Assembly: GCA_019247135.1 (NCBI GenBank)
Contig: JAFAPL010000388.1
Location: forward strand, 1 to 5,064
DNA: 5,064 nucleotides
Reading direction: 5' to 3'
DNA from: Chloroflexota bacterium
Lineage (GTDB): Bacteria > Chloroflexota > UBA6077 > CF-72
Shown here: positions 1 to 5,064 of the stretch, one piece after another
Position numbering within the stretch: position 1 is the first letter of the stretch
Layout of the letters: each line of letters starts with the position of its first letter
Translations under genes and position numbers: made by a program
Notes under the pieces: model-generated
Databases searched by the model: none
Seen by the model: the letters and a program-made list of their open reading frames with translations, nothing else
What the model was told of the DNA's origin: nothing

Positions 1-1
1 G

Positions 2-66
2 CCCGCCTACGGCACCGTGGTCGACGTGGCCGGTCAGCTCGACACCAACGACTGCGCGGTCAGCGA
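2..66 (+). pseudogene. Possible 3' fragment of a gene cut off by the IS remnant
   Basis: Reading from position 2 on the plus strand gives an open frame of about 22 codons (it reads PAYGTVVDVAGQLDTNDC and on). Twenty of the 22 codons end in G or C, against 10 of 22 and 15 of 22 in the other two plus frames, which is the expected coding pattern in GC-rich DNA. The opposite strand has a stop (TGA) at 34-36 in the transposase frame, so this stretch does not belong to the transposase. The frame runs on into the transposase remnant without a matching stop, so the original gene was probably broken there. The start lies outside the window. I do not recognise the product. The fragment is short and the call rests on codon pattern alone. 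Confidence 0.33.
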
Positions 67-1028
67 ATACTCAGGCTCGTGCAGACGACGCGGGAAGGGA
101 CGGGGCGAGCGCGCATACCACACGATGGGTGGGTGTTGGCCAAGTGCCTCATGCGGCCGCTCGGTGTTGTACTCCTGCCGAAAAGCATCGAAGCGGCGCT
201 GTTGGTCACGGATGGAGGCCGCTGGCGGGCTGGCGGTCGCCGCCTTGAGCGTGCGATGTAAGCGTTCATGGCGGCCGTTTTGGGCGGGCTGACCTGGACT
301 GATCCGCTCGGGGACAATGCCTAATTTGATCCACCAGATCGCCAGTGATGACAAACCACCCGCGCGATGCTGGCAAACGGTGGACCGTTGTCGGTGCGCA
401 GCCGCAGTGGCAACCCATATTCCCGAAAGGTGACCTCGAACACGGGCTGCACCTGCTCGGTACGCGTGCCATGGTGGAGTGCCTGACACCGCAGCAGCAC
501 GCGGCTATACGCGTCGGAGATGGTCAGCGGAACGCACCGCGTGCCGTCGGCGGTTCGAAACCAGCCCTTGAAATCGGCGCACCAGGTGTCATTGGGTGCC
601 TGGACCGCTCCGAACGGCTGCGTACGCGGTGCGACATGCTGCCGCGGTGGTGGTCGTCGCACCACCAGGCCTGCACGCGCCAGGATGGCACCACGCGTAC
701 TGGCCACCGGCCAAGCAGCTTTGATGTGCAGCGGTTCGTCGGCGAGCGGCTGCAACTTCTTGGGACCCCAGCTGAGATGCGCCGCCTTGGCGCGGAGCAC
801 TGCCGCACAAACCTCCTCGGGCACGGCATTCGGATGATGCTGTGGTGCACGTGACCGCGGCGCCAGACCGTCCAGCCCGTGCGCCTGATAGTGCGCCACC
901 ACGTGGTACCCCGTCTTGCGGCTAATGCCGAACGCTCGGCACAGCTCAGCCATGCTGGTCTCGTGCGTGGACCAGTTCAGCACGAACGCCAGGCGTTGCT
1001 CCATGGATGAGGTTTCCTTCCAGGGCAC
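67..1028 (-). pseudogene. IS481-family transposase, frameshifted and C-terminally truncated
   Basis: This is a remnant of a DDE transposase with an integrase core. It begins at a GTG at 1026-1028 (MPWKETSSMEQR), a start typical of this family; an in-frame ATG lies at 1002-1004. Residues about 23-47 form a helix-turn-helix (LCRAFGISRKTGY). The core has the first Asp in WCADFKGWF (D152) and the second in LRTDNGPPFAS (D213). The reading frame then slips near 359-361. A run of three G on the coding strand appears to have lost one base, and the homologous reading resumes as AGGLSSLAIWWIKLG in another frame. The third acidic residue follows in NGRHERLHRTLK (Glu codon at 265-267). Homology continues through YNTERPHEALGQ and ends at HEPEY near 67, where family members normally have about 50 more residues. 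The first frame alone would stop at 321. With a frameshift and no C-terminus the gene is very unlikely to be active, unless the frameshift is a sequencing error. Confidence 0.88.
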
Positions 1029-1056
1029 GGACCCCTCCTCGAGTCCGCACAGTAGG

Positions 1057-1102
1057 TGTCACCCATGTGCTCGGTCCAGACTGTTACCCATGTCCTCGGT
1101 TC
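1057..1102. repeat. Two direct copies of a 21-base IS-end motif
   Basis: The motif at 1057-1077 begins TGTCACCCATG and the one at 1082-1102 begins TGTTACCCATG. They match at 18 of 21 bases with a 25-base period. They lie just upstream of the transposase start, where the terminal repeat of the element is expected. Paired copies at an IS end are plausibly transposase binding sites; that role is inferred from position. Confidence 0.6.
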
Positions 1103-1167
1103 GTACCGCCAGGGAGAGGGGGCGAGGGGGTGAGTAGGTCGAAACTCCAAGGCGGCCTGCGCCGGTT

Positions 1168-1219
1168 CGATCGCGTCCTACTGTTGATCAGGACGATCGT
1201 GTCCTACTGCTGATCAGGA
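1168..1219. repeat. Tandem duplication of a 26-bp unit overlapping a stop codon
   Basis: Two adjacent 26-base units, 1168-1193 and 1194-1219, both start CGATCG and end TGATCAGGA. They match at 24 of 26 positions. Each unit plus the next base holds short inverted arms (GTCCT and AGGAC) around a 10-base centre. The right unit contains the TGA stop (1214-1216) of the minus-strand exported-protein gene, so the duplication lies at that gene's 3' end. It could be a replication-slippage product or a weak hairpin pair after the gene. There is no T-run to suggest a classical intrinsic terminator. Confidence 0.75.
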
Positions 1220-1957
1220 CGTCGGATCGAAGACGTCGTCCAGCTCGCTCTCGAAGTACGGCGGGGGCGCGCCTGGCACCGTCACGGTTGGGTTCCCGGT
1301 CGAACAGGTCATCGTGCCGGTCGAGCCCGTGCGCGCCGGCATTGCCGACTCATTCGCATCCGGCCCTGCGACCACCTCGTCGTAAATCGGGCCACGCAGC
1401 GTGATGTAGAAGCCTCCGGACACCCAGGTATCCGAGACGTTGTTGGTCACCTGCTGACCGGTGATCACGGCCGCGTCGGCCGTGGTGGAATCAGCCACTT
1501 CGAGCGCGAGGGTGGCCGTGGATGCGGTGTCCGATTCGAGGCCGTGCCGTAAGGAGACGGTACCGCTGATCGTGCCCGGGTCCAGCCCTTGCTGGTTCGA
1601 CGGACCGACCTGGACGAACATCGTCGGCGCGTGGATATTGCCGCGGCTGTCCATCGAGTGCGGCCCCGCGCACTTGGCGAGAATGACGTCCGGTCTCGCC
1701 GCCGATGCGTGCGCCGTGTTCTCGGGCATGCCAGTGACCGTGTTCAGGCGATACGCCTCGAAGAGCGCAAACCGCAGACGACTGAGATCATGTTGTGCGA
1801 CGCAGTTTTGCGAGCCATCGGCGCAGTATTGCTCTTTCGATTCGATCTCATACACGGCCTTTGGCCCGAGATCCGCGAATGCGGGTGCAACTGAACCAAG
1901 CAGCGCCGCAACACCAATACATGAGGAAACAACGCCCAATCGGACGAACTGTCGCAT
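1214..1957 (-). CDS. Exported protein of unknown function
   Basis: The 247-residue product has a standard Sec signal peptide: charged start MRQFVR, a hydrophobic core at about 7-24, and an AFA/D cleavage site after residue 28. The mature part of about 219 residues has four cysteines (45, 52, 96, 218); 45 and 52 are close enough to pair. It is rich in Ser, Thr, Gly and Ala. Around 112-190 lie alternating hydrophobic stretches (TMFVQVG, GTVSLRHG, GGFYITLRG) suggesting a beta-sandwich or similar fold. The C-terminus is Pro-rich, then acidic (ESELDDVFD). There is no transmembrane segment or lipobox beyond the signal. The ATG at 1955-1957 is preceded by a GGGGG tract (1962-1966) four bases away, acting as a weak ribosome site. 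It lies downstream of the metallo-hydrolase on the same strand with a 105-bp gap, so it may have its own promoter. I do not recognise a family. The signal peptide makes it a convincing gene despite the overlapping open frames. Confidence 0.8.
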   Translation of the reverse strand: MRQFVRLGVVSSCIGVAALLGSVAPAFADLGPKAVYEIESKEQYCADGSQNCVAQHDLSRLRFALFEAYRLNTVTGMPENTAHASAARPDVILAKCAGPHSMDSRGNIHAPTMFVQVGPSNQQGLDPGTISGTVSLRHGLESDTASTATLALEVADSTTADAAVITGQQVTNNVSDTWVSGGFYITLRGPIYDEVVAGPDANESAMPARTGSTGTMTCSTGNPTVTVPGAPPPYFESELDDVFDPTS

Positions 1958-2062
1958 CCAACCCCCATCAATTCATTGACTAAATTTGCCGCCATGCACT
2001 GTAGAGTCCGAATGCTCCGTGCACATGGCGATGTCGGTTGGTATGCGGTTGCAAAAAGGTAA

Positions 2063-3049
2063 TTACGAATGTGGAGTCGCGGCAGTCGCGGGCGCGGGGG
2101 CGTGCCAGCCGTGCGCCAGGAGGTGTGCGCGGATCGCGCCGGCGGCGGCTGGTGGTACGTCCGTGCGGCGGTCCCACGTGATCGCCAGTTGGTAGACCAG
2201 TTCGCGGAACGCCGCCTGCGCGACTTGCAAGAAAGGAGCGTCAGGACCGAGTTGCTCGACCGCTACGGACGCGGCATGGTCGATTGCCGCCGCCGCGTTG
2301 CGGCTCGCTTGCAACGTCAACTCGACGTCATTGCCCGTGCGGACGGGATCGTTCAGGACGCCGCCCCAGCCGAATGTGTGGCCCATACACAGGACCTTGG
2401 GGTGTACCGAGCTGATGCGGTCCAGAGAGGCGATGTAGGTCGTGTCGTGATAGATCGGTCCGAGACCCGCGCGCCAACCGTGGCCTTGCACTGCATCACC
2501 GCTGAACAACATGTCTTCGGCTTCCCAGAGGAAGCACACCGACCCCTCGGTGTGGCCCGGCGTGTGGACAACGCGCAGGCGGACGTCGGCGCCGAGATCG
2601 ACGACATCGCCGTCAGTCAGCTCGCGGTCCACGCCTGACGAGCGGCCGACGATCCGCCGGAGCACGGCCTCGCGTTCGGCGACCATGTCGTCACGACCCA
2701 TCAGACGCATGATGGCGCTCGCGTCTGTCTGGCTGTGGAGGTGCGCATCCGCGCCGCCGAGCAGATGTGCGTCGGCGGGATGAATGCCGACCTGTGTTTC
2801 GGGTGAAAGTGCCTTGAGCTCGCCGTTGCCGCCGGCGTGGTCGGCGTGGCCGTGAGTGTTGAGTAGGAAATCCAGGTCCGACCACGCGAGCCCGAGCTCG
2901 CGCAGCGCGGGCTCGACGGCGGACGCCGGTGAATCGGCGGCGCCGCTGTCGATGAGGGCGAGTTTGCTGCCGCGGACCAGGTAGAGGTGCACGGCATTGC
3001 CCTGGTAGGGCGCCTGGACGCGGTAGACGCGCTCGCTAACTGGTGGCAT
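2063..3049 (-). CDS. MBL-fold metallo-hydrolase
   Basis: The 328-residue protein has a metallo-beta-lactamase fold resembling the glyoxalase II and related hydrolase group. The metal site is complete: THGHADH gives H66, H68, D70 and H71; TPGH gives H166; LFSGD gives the bridging D185; CMGH gives H224. This set normally holds two metal ions, often zinc, that activate water to hydrolyse esters, thioesters or lactones. The N-terminus (AVHLYLVRGSKLALIDSGA) is the usual opening strand pair. Residues about 240-328 form an extension rich in Ala that lies outside the metal core and may shape the substrate pocket. No signal peptide is seen, so the protein is cytoplasmic. The ATG at 3047-3049 has only a weak upstream site (TGAGA). 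It lies downstream of the MetE-like gene on the same strand, but a palindromic repeat region separates them. The substrate cannot be told from sequence; a beta-lactamase role is unlikely given the glyoxalase-like motifs. Confidence 0.92.
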   Translation of the reverse strand: MPPVSERVYRVQAPYQGNAVHLYLVRGSKLALIDSGAADSPASAVEPALRELGLAWSDLDFLLNTHGHADHAGGNGELKALSPETQVGIHPADAHLLGGADAHLHSQTDASAIMRLMGRDDMVAEREAVLRRIVGRSSGVDRELTDGDVVDLGADVRLRVVHTPGHTEGSVCFLWEAEDMLFSGDAVQGHGWRAGLGPIYHDTTYIASLDRISSVHPKVLCMGHTFGWGGVLNDPVRTGNDVELTLQASRNAAAAIDHAASVAVEQLGPDAPFLQVAQAAFRELVYQLAITWDRRTDVPPAAAGAIRAHLLAHGWHAPAPATAATPHS

Positions 3050-3073
3050 TTCTCAGGGCGTCTTGGTCTGTGT

Positions 3074-3162
3074 CACATGCGGGCTGCCGCTCTGGCATTC
3101 CGGAGGTCTCAAATTATGAATTTTGAAACTACTGGGCGGTGAGCAGCGGCAGCCCGCATGTG
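3074..3162. repeat. Palindromic repeat, copy 1 (18-bp arms)
   Basis: The arms at 3074-3091 (CACATGCGGGCTGCCGCT) and 3145-3162 are perfect inverted copies over 18 bp, enclosing a 53-base centre. The centre holds a second, AT-rich near-palindrome (CAAATT...AATTTTG, 3110-3125). A transcript from either strand would form a long stem with an inner small hairpin. The layout recalls dispersed bacterial palindromic elements or a small non-autonomous transposable element. It carries no coding sequence. Confidence 0.85.
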
Positions 3163-3180
3163 CTGCTTTCCGTATTCGTC

Positions 3181-3310
3181 AGGGGCTCTCACCTGTGTCA
3201 CATGCGGGCTCGCGCTCTGGCATTCCGAAATCTCAAATTAGGAATTTGAAACTACTGGGCCGTAAGCAGCGGCAGCCCGCAGGGGCACTCACCTGTGTCA
3301 CATGCGGGCT
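3181..3310. repeat. Direct repeat of 30 bases with exact 100-base offset
   Basis: Positions 3181-3210 and 3281-3310 match at 29 of 30 bases (each starts AGGGGC and ends CATGCGGGCT), separated by exactly 100 bases. The same block, more diverged at its left, occurs at about 3053-3085, starting TCAGGG. This block is the leading part of each palindromic repeat, so the array probably grew by tandem duplication of a unit of roughly 100-125 bases. Confidence 0.85.
3203..3281. repeat. Palindromic repeat, copy 2
   Basis: This has the same organisation as copy 1. The arms 3203-3216 and 3268-3281 pair at 12 of 14 positions. Two central mismatches arise because the left arm reads CTCGCGCT where copy 1 has CTGCCGCT. 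The inner palindrome (TCAAATT, AGG, AATTTGA at 3233-3249) is perfect over 7 bp. The centre matches copy 1 closely, with small indels, including the shared words CTCTGGCATTCCG and GAAACTACTGGGC. The drift between copies shows the duplication is not very recent. Confidence 0.82.
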
Positions 3311-3341
3311 GCCGCTCGAACTACCCGAGTGAGCGGCAGCC
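3307..3341. terminator. Palindromic repeat, copy 3 (short); possible transcript-end hairpin
   Basis: Arms GGCTGCCGCTC (3307-3317) and its exact inverse (3331-3341) form an 11-bp GC-rich stem with a 13-base loop. The AT-rich centre of the other copies is missing. It begins 15 bases past the stop of the MetE-like gene, which is where a terminator would sit. There is no T-run on the minus strand, so a classical intrinsic terminator is doubtful. It may instead protect the 3' end of the message or simply be a shortened repeat copy. Confidence 0.4.
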
Positions 3342-3356
3342 GCTTGCGGTGCTCCA

Positions 3357-4475
3357 TTAGGCGGTGACGAGCTGGCGCACGCCGAGCTCCTGGCGCACGA
3401 TCTGCGCGCCGGCGGAGAGCGCGGCCAGCTTCATCCGAGCGATCGGTCGCGCCAACGGCTTCATGCCGCAGTCTGTCGTCAGATACACGCGTTCCGCCGG
3501 CACCACGCGGGTCACCTGGCGAATGCGGTCCGCGACCTCCTGCGGCGTTTCGACCATCGACGTCCGCACGTCGATCACGCCGATCCCGACCTCCTTATCG
3601 GCCGGCAGGTCGCGCAATGAATCCAGGTCGATCATGTCACGATTGGCAAAGTCGAGCACGAACTGATCGACCGGCACGTCATACAGGTGTGGCAGAACGG
3701 CCTCGTAACCCTTGGGGAAGATGCCTGCAAGGCGGTTGCCCCACGCGTTCCCGTAACAAAAGTGCCAGGCGATCTTGGCGTCCACGCCGTCGACGCACTG
3801 CCGCACCACGTCGGCGATCCATTTGAAGTCGTTGTCGTCGCCGGTGAACAGCGGCAGCCACGCCCCGAGGTCCTCGAACTGGAGGAACTTTGCACCTGCG
3901 GCGACGAGCGCTTTCATCTCCGCGTTGAATACAGGCGCCAGCGCTTCGGACAGCTCGCGCGGGTTCTTGTAGTGCTCGAAGTAGACGTGCCAGGCCAGGT
4001 TGACGGGCCCGGCTCCGACGGACACCTTGATCGGCCTGGTGGCGTGCTTGGCGGCGGCCGTGTAGAAGTCAGCCAGGCGTATCGGGCCGGGGCCGACGGG
4101 TCCGTTATTGATCACACCACCCCAGTCCGAAAGCAGGAGGATCTCCTTGGTGCGATCGGTCGCGCCGACGGCGCTCGGGTGCTCCTCCTTCGCGTCCGAA
4201 AAGCCGGGGATCCGCTCGTACATGTACCAGCAGAAAGAGCCGATCACGCCGACGTAGTCGTCGAAGTACATCTGGCCATCCGTGACGATGTCCAGCCCGG
4301 CCTCCTCCTGATCCTGGATGGCGAGCCGCGTTGCATCGTCGAAGGCTTCGGCGTGGTCCGTCGACTTGAAGGCGGCGCGGACATCGCGGCCATTCAGCTG
4401 ATAGGTGAACCACTTGGGGCGCGGGTACGAGCCAACCATCGTGGTCGGCAGGATGGTGTCGACGATCTTACGCAC
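3357..4475 (-). CDS. MetE-like zinc methyltransferase-family protein (cobalamin-independent methionine synthase C-terminal domain)
   Basis: The 372-residue protein is a single-domain member of the family that includes the catalytic half of MetE, which moves a methyl group from a folate to homocysteine, and epoxyalkane:coenzyme M transferase. It opens with TTMVGSYPRPKWF and has GLDIVTDGQ, both typical. The thiol-activating zinc site is visible: H238 and C240 in WHFCYGN and C336 in TTDCGMK. At the place of the Glu ligand of MetE, the sequence reads VLDFANRD, so D275 may stand in for it. The length equals the short forms, roughly half of full MetE, so there is no N-terminal folate-binding half. 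The GTG start (4473-4475) is backed by a strong GAGGGGGA site (4481-4488) five bases away. It is divergent from a solute-binding lipoprotein gene. True methionine synthesis, another thiol alkyl transfer, or a catabolic methyltransfer are all possible; the family is secure, the substrate is not. Confidence 0.88.
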   Translation of the reverse strand: MRKIVDTILPTTMVGSYPRPKWFTYQLNGRDVRAAFKSTDHAEAFDDATRLAIQDQEEAGLDIVTDGQMYFDDYVGVIGSFCWYMYERIPGFSDAKEEHPSAVGATDRTKEILLLSDWGGVINNGPVGPGPIRLADFYTAAAKHATRPIKVSVGAGPVNLAWHVYFEHYKNPRELSEALAPVFNAEMKALVAAGAKFLQFEDLGAWLPLFTGDDNDFKWIADVVRQCVDGVDAKIAWHFCYGNAWGNRLAGIFPKGYEAVLPHLYDVPVDQFVLDFANRDMIDLDSLRDLPADKEVGIGVIDVRTSMVETPQEVADRIRQVTRVVPAERVYLTTDCGMKPLARPIARMKLAALSAGAQIVRQELGVRQLVTA

Positions 4476-4480
4476 GCGAT

Positions 4481-4488
4481 TCCCCCTC
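4481..4488 (-). promoter_or_regulatory. Ribosome binding site of the MetE-like gene
   Basis: The minus strand reads GAGGGGGA five bases before the GTG at 4475. This strong site decides the GTG start over any internal ATG. Confidence 0.7.
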
Positions 4489-4560
4489 GCTTTACGTATT
4501 GGGCCGTGGACGATGGTACCCGCCGCGCGGGATCGGATACGCTACGCCGCGATTCTCGGG

Positions 4561-4566
4561 GGAGGT
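4561..4566 (+). promoter_or_regulatory. Ribosome binding site of the solute-binding protein gene
   Basis: GGAGGT lies four bases before the ATG at 4571. It is a near-ideal Shine-Dalgarno sequence with a slightly short spacer and fixes the start. Confidence 0.75.
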
Positions 4567-4570
4567 CTGT

Positions 4571-5064
4571 ATGTTCCGCAACTCTGCGCTTACTGCGTTG
4601 ATCTCAGCCGTGTTTGTTGCTGCCTGTTCGGCACCCGCGCCGCAAGCGGCGCAACCGACGACCGCGCCGGCCGCCCCGGCCGCACCGGCAGCCACGACAG
4701 CGCCCGCGGCACAGCCTACGACCGCACCGGCGGCCGCTCCGGCGGGGGGCGCGAACCAGAACCTGATCATCGCGATCGATCAGTCCGACGTGAAGACACT
4801 CGACCCCGCACGTGAGTTCGAGTTCGCGGCCGCGTTCATCGACCTGAACGCCTACGACACGCTGATCACGCAGAAAGGTCCAGATGACCTGAATACGTAC
4901 GTGCCGGTGCTGGCCAAGAGCTGGACGGTCTCGCAGGACGGCAAGGAGTACACATTCAACCTGCGCGACGACGTGAAGTTCGCCAGCGGCAATCCGTTGA
5001 CGGCCGACGACGTGAAGTTCAGCCTGATGCGGCTGAAGAACATCAAGGGCAATCCGGGCTGGAT
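4571..5064 (+). CDS. ABC transporter family 5 solute-binding lipoprotein (partial, runs off the window)
   Basis: The frame from ATG at 4571 stays open to the window end, giving the first 164 residues. Family members are usually about 500-600 residues, so roughly 70% is missing. Residues 1-18 are a signal peptide ending FVAA, with the lipobox cysteine at C19, so the protein should be lipid-anchored outside the membrane. Residues 20-61 are a flexible Ala/Pro/Thr linker in which AQPTTAPAA occurs twice (27-35 and 47-55). The binding domain starts near LIIAIDQSDVKTLDPA (65-80). The family 5 signature is clear: YVPVLAKSW (110-118), then DGKEYTFNLRDDVKF (123-137) and GNPLTADDVKFSL (140-152). Such proteins capture oligopeptides, dipeptides, nickel or other small molecules and hand them to an ABC permease, whose genes would be expected just downstream. 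The ligand cannot be told from the N-terminal part. Confidence 0.93.
   Translation, partial: MFRNSALTALISAVFVAACSAPAPQAAQPTTAPAAPAAPAATTAPAAQPTTAPAAAPAGGANQNLIIAIDQSDVKTLDPAREFEFAAAFIDLNAYDTLITQKGPDDLNTYVPVLAKSWTVSQDGKEYTFNLRDDVKFASGNPLTADDVKFSLMRLKNIKGNPGW

Larger units (their letters stand above)
67..1106 (-). mobile_element. Truncated IS481-type insertion sequence
   Basis: The element consists of the transposase remnant plus an upstream end containing two near-identical copies of a TGT(C/T)ACCCATG motif. That motif resembles the termini I remember for this IS family. The upstream boundary is put at about 1106, just past the second copy, and is approximate. No matching inverted copy of the motif exists between 1 and 67, so the downstream end has been lost. 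Without two ends no target-site duplication can be defined. The element is a fossil that records past insertion followed by deletion or rearrangement. Confidence 0.65.
3050..3356. other. Repeat-filled intergenic region between two minus-strand genes
   Basis: This 307-base gap holds no credible gene. Nearly all of it is three related copies of a palindromic repeat with AT-rich centres, each listed separately. The first copy begins a few bases from the hydrolase start codon, so its transcript leader would fold into the repeat. The last palindrome starts 15 bases beyond the stop of the MetE-like gene. I see no convincing -10/-35 pair for the hydrolase, though the repeats make such a site hard to judge. 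Confidence 0.8.
4476..4570. promoter_or_regulatory. Divergent intergenic region, likely two promoters
   Basis: Only 95 bases separate the divergent starts of the MetE-like gene and the binding-protein gene, so promoters for both should lie here, or overlap the gene starts. I find no pair of boxes good enough to place. The word CGCCGCG occurs twice (4521-4527 and 4545-4551), 24 bases apart, which may be chance in GC-rich DNA. Confidence 0.45.

Noticed and set aside
345..854. Plus-strand open frame of 169 codons opposite the transposase
   Set aside because: It is the complement of conserved transposase sequence and matches no family.
1110..1138. G-rich stretch as a possible G-quadruplex
   Set aside because: Only three runs of three or more G are present in a row, with the fourth just GG, so a stable three-layer structure is not supported.
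1461..1979. Plus-strand open frame of 172 codons opposite the exported protein
   Set aside because: The minus-strand frame has a textbook signal peptide with a cleavage site; the plus frame shows nothing comparable.
2041..2066. Possible terminator after the hydrolase (GTAATTAC followed by a T-run on the minus strand)
   Set aside because: The palindrome is only 8 bp with no loop and overlaps the stop codon, so it cannot form a hairpin stem.
2069..2638. Plus-strand open frame of 189 codons opposite the metallo-hydrolase
   Set aside because: It mirrors the hydrolase coding region, is rich in Arg, and has no motif; the hydrolase has all its metal ligands.
3053..3341. CRISPR array
   Set aside because: There are only three copies at uneven offsets (about 125 and 100 bases), and the spaces between them are themselves repeated, unlike unique spacers.
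3687..4601. Plus-strand open frame of 304 codons opposite the MetE-like gene
   Set aside because: It is antisense to a gene with clear family motifs and a strong ribosome site, its translation shows no recognisable domain, and long antisense frames are expected in GC-rich DNA.
4492..4770. Minus-strand Ala/Gly/Val-rich open frame of 92 codons
   Set aside because: It is the complement of the Ala/Pro/Thr linker of the lipoprotein and overlaps its ribosome site.

Overview
This is a GC-rich bacterial window, probably chromosomal. The best clue to the organism is the lipoprotein at the right end. It has a short signal peptide, a lipobox cysteine, and then about 40 residues of almost pure Ala/Pro/Thr before a family 5 solute-binding domain. 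That layout is common in Chloroflexota, so I lean to that phylum or a similar GC-rich environmental lineage. This is inference from style, not a taxonomic marker.

Layout, left to right. Positions 1-66 look like the remnant of a plus-strand gene cut off by a decayed IS481-type transposase on the minus strand (67-1028). The transposase has a one-base frameshift near 359-361 and has lost its C-terminal end. Its outer end carries a twice-repeated 21-base motif (1057-1102). Next comes a 26-bp tandem duplication (1168-1219) that overlaps the stop codon of a minus-strand gene for an unrecognised exported protein (1214-1957). A minus-strand MBL-fold metallo-hydrolase follows (2063-3049). The gap at 3050-3356 holds three related palindromic repeats. 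A minus-strand MetE-like, zinc-dependent methyltransferase-family protein follows (3357-4475). A 95-bp divergent intergenic region (4476-4570) separates it from a plus-strand gene, cut by the window end, for a lipoprotein that binds a peptide-like or other solute (4571-5064).

The methyltransferase-family enzyme, the hydrolase and the binding protein fit an uptake-and-catabolism neighbourhood. However, the hydrolase and the MetE-like gene are separated by the palindromic repeats, so one transcript is not assured. No new system is evident. The items most worth a second look are the repeat array between the two enzyme genes, the altered zinc-site residue and uncertain substrate of the MetE-like protein, the orphan exported protein, and the broken-gene/IS junction at the left edge.
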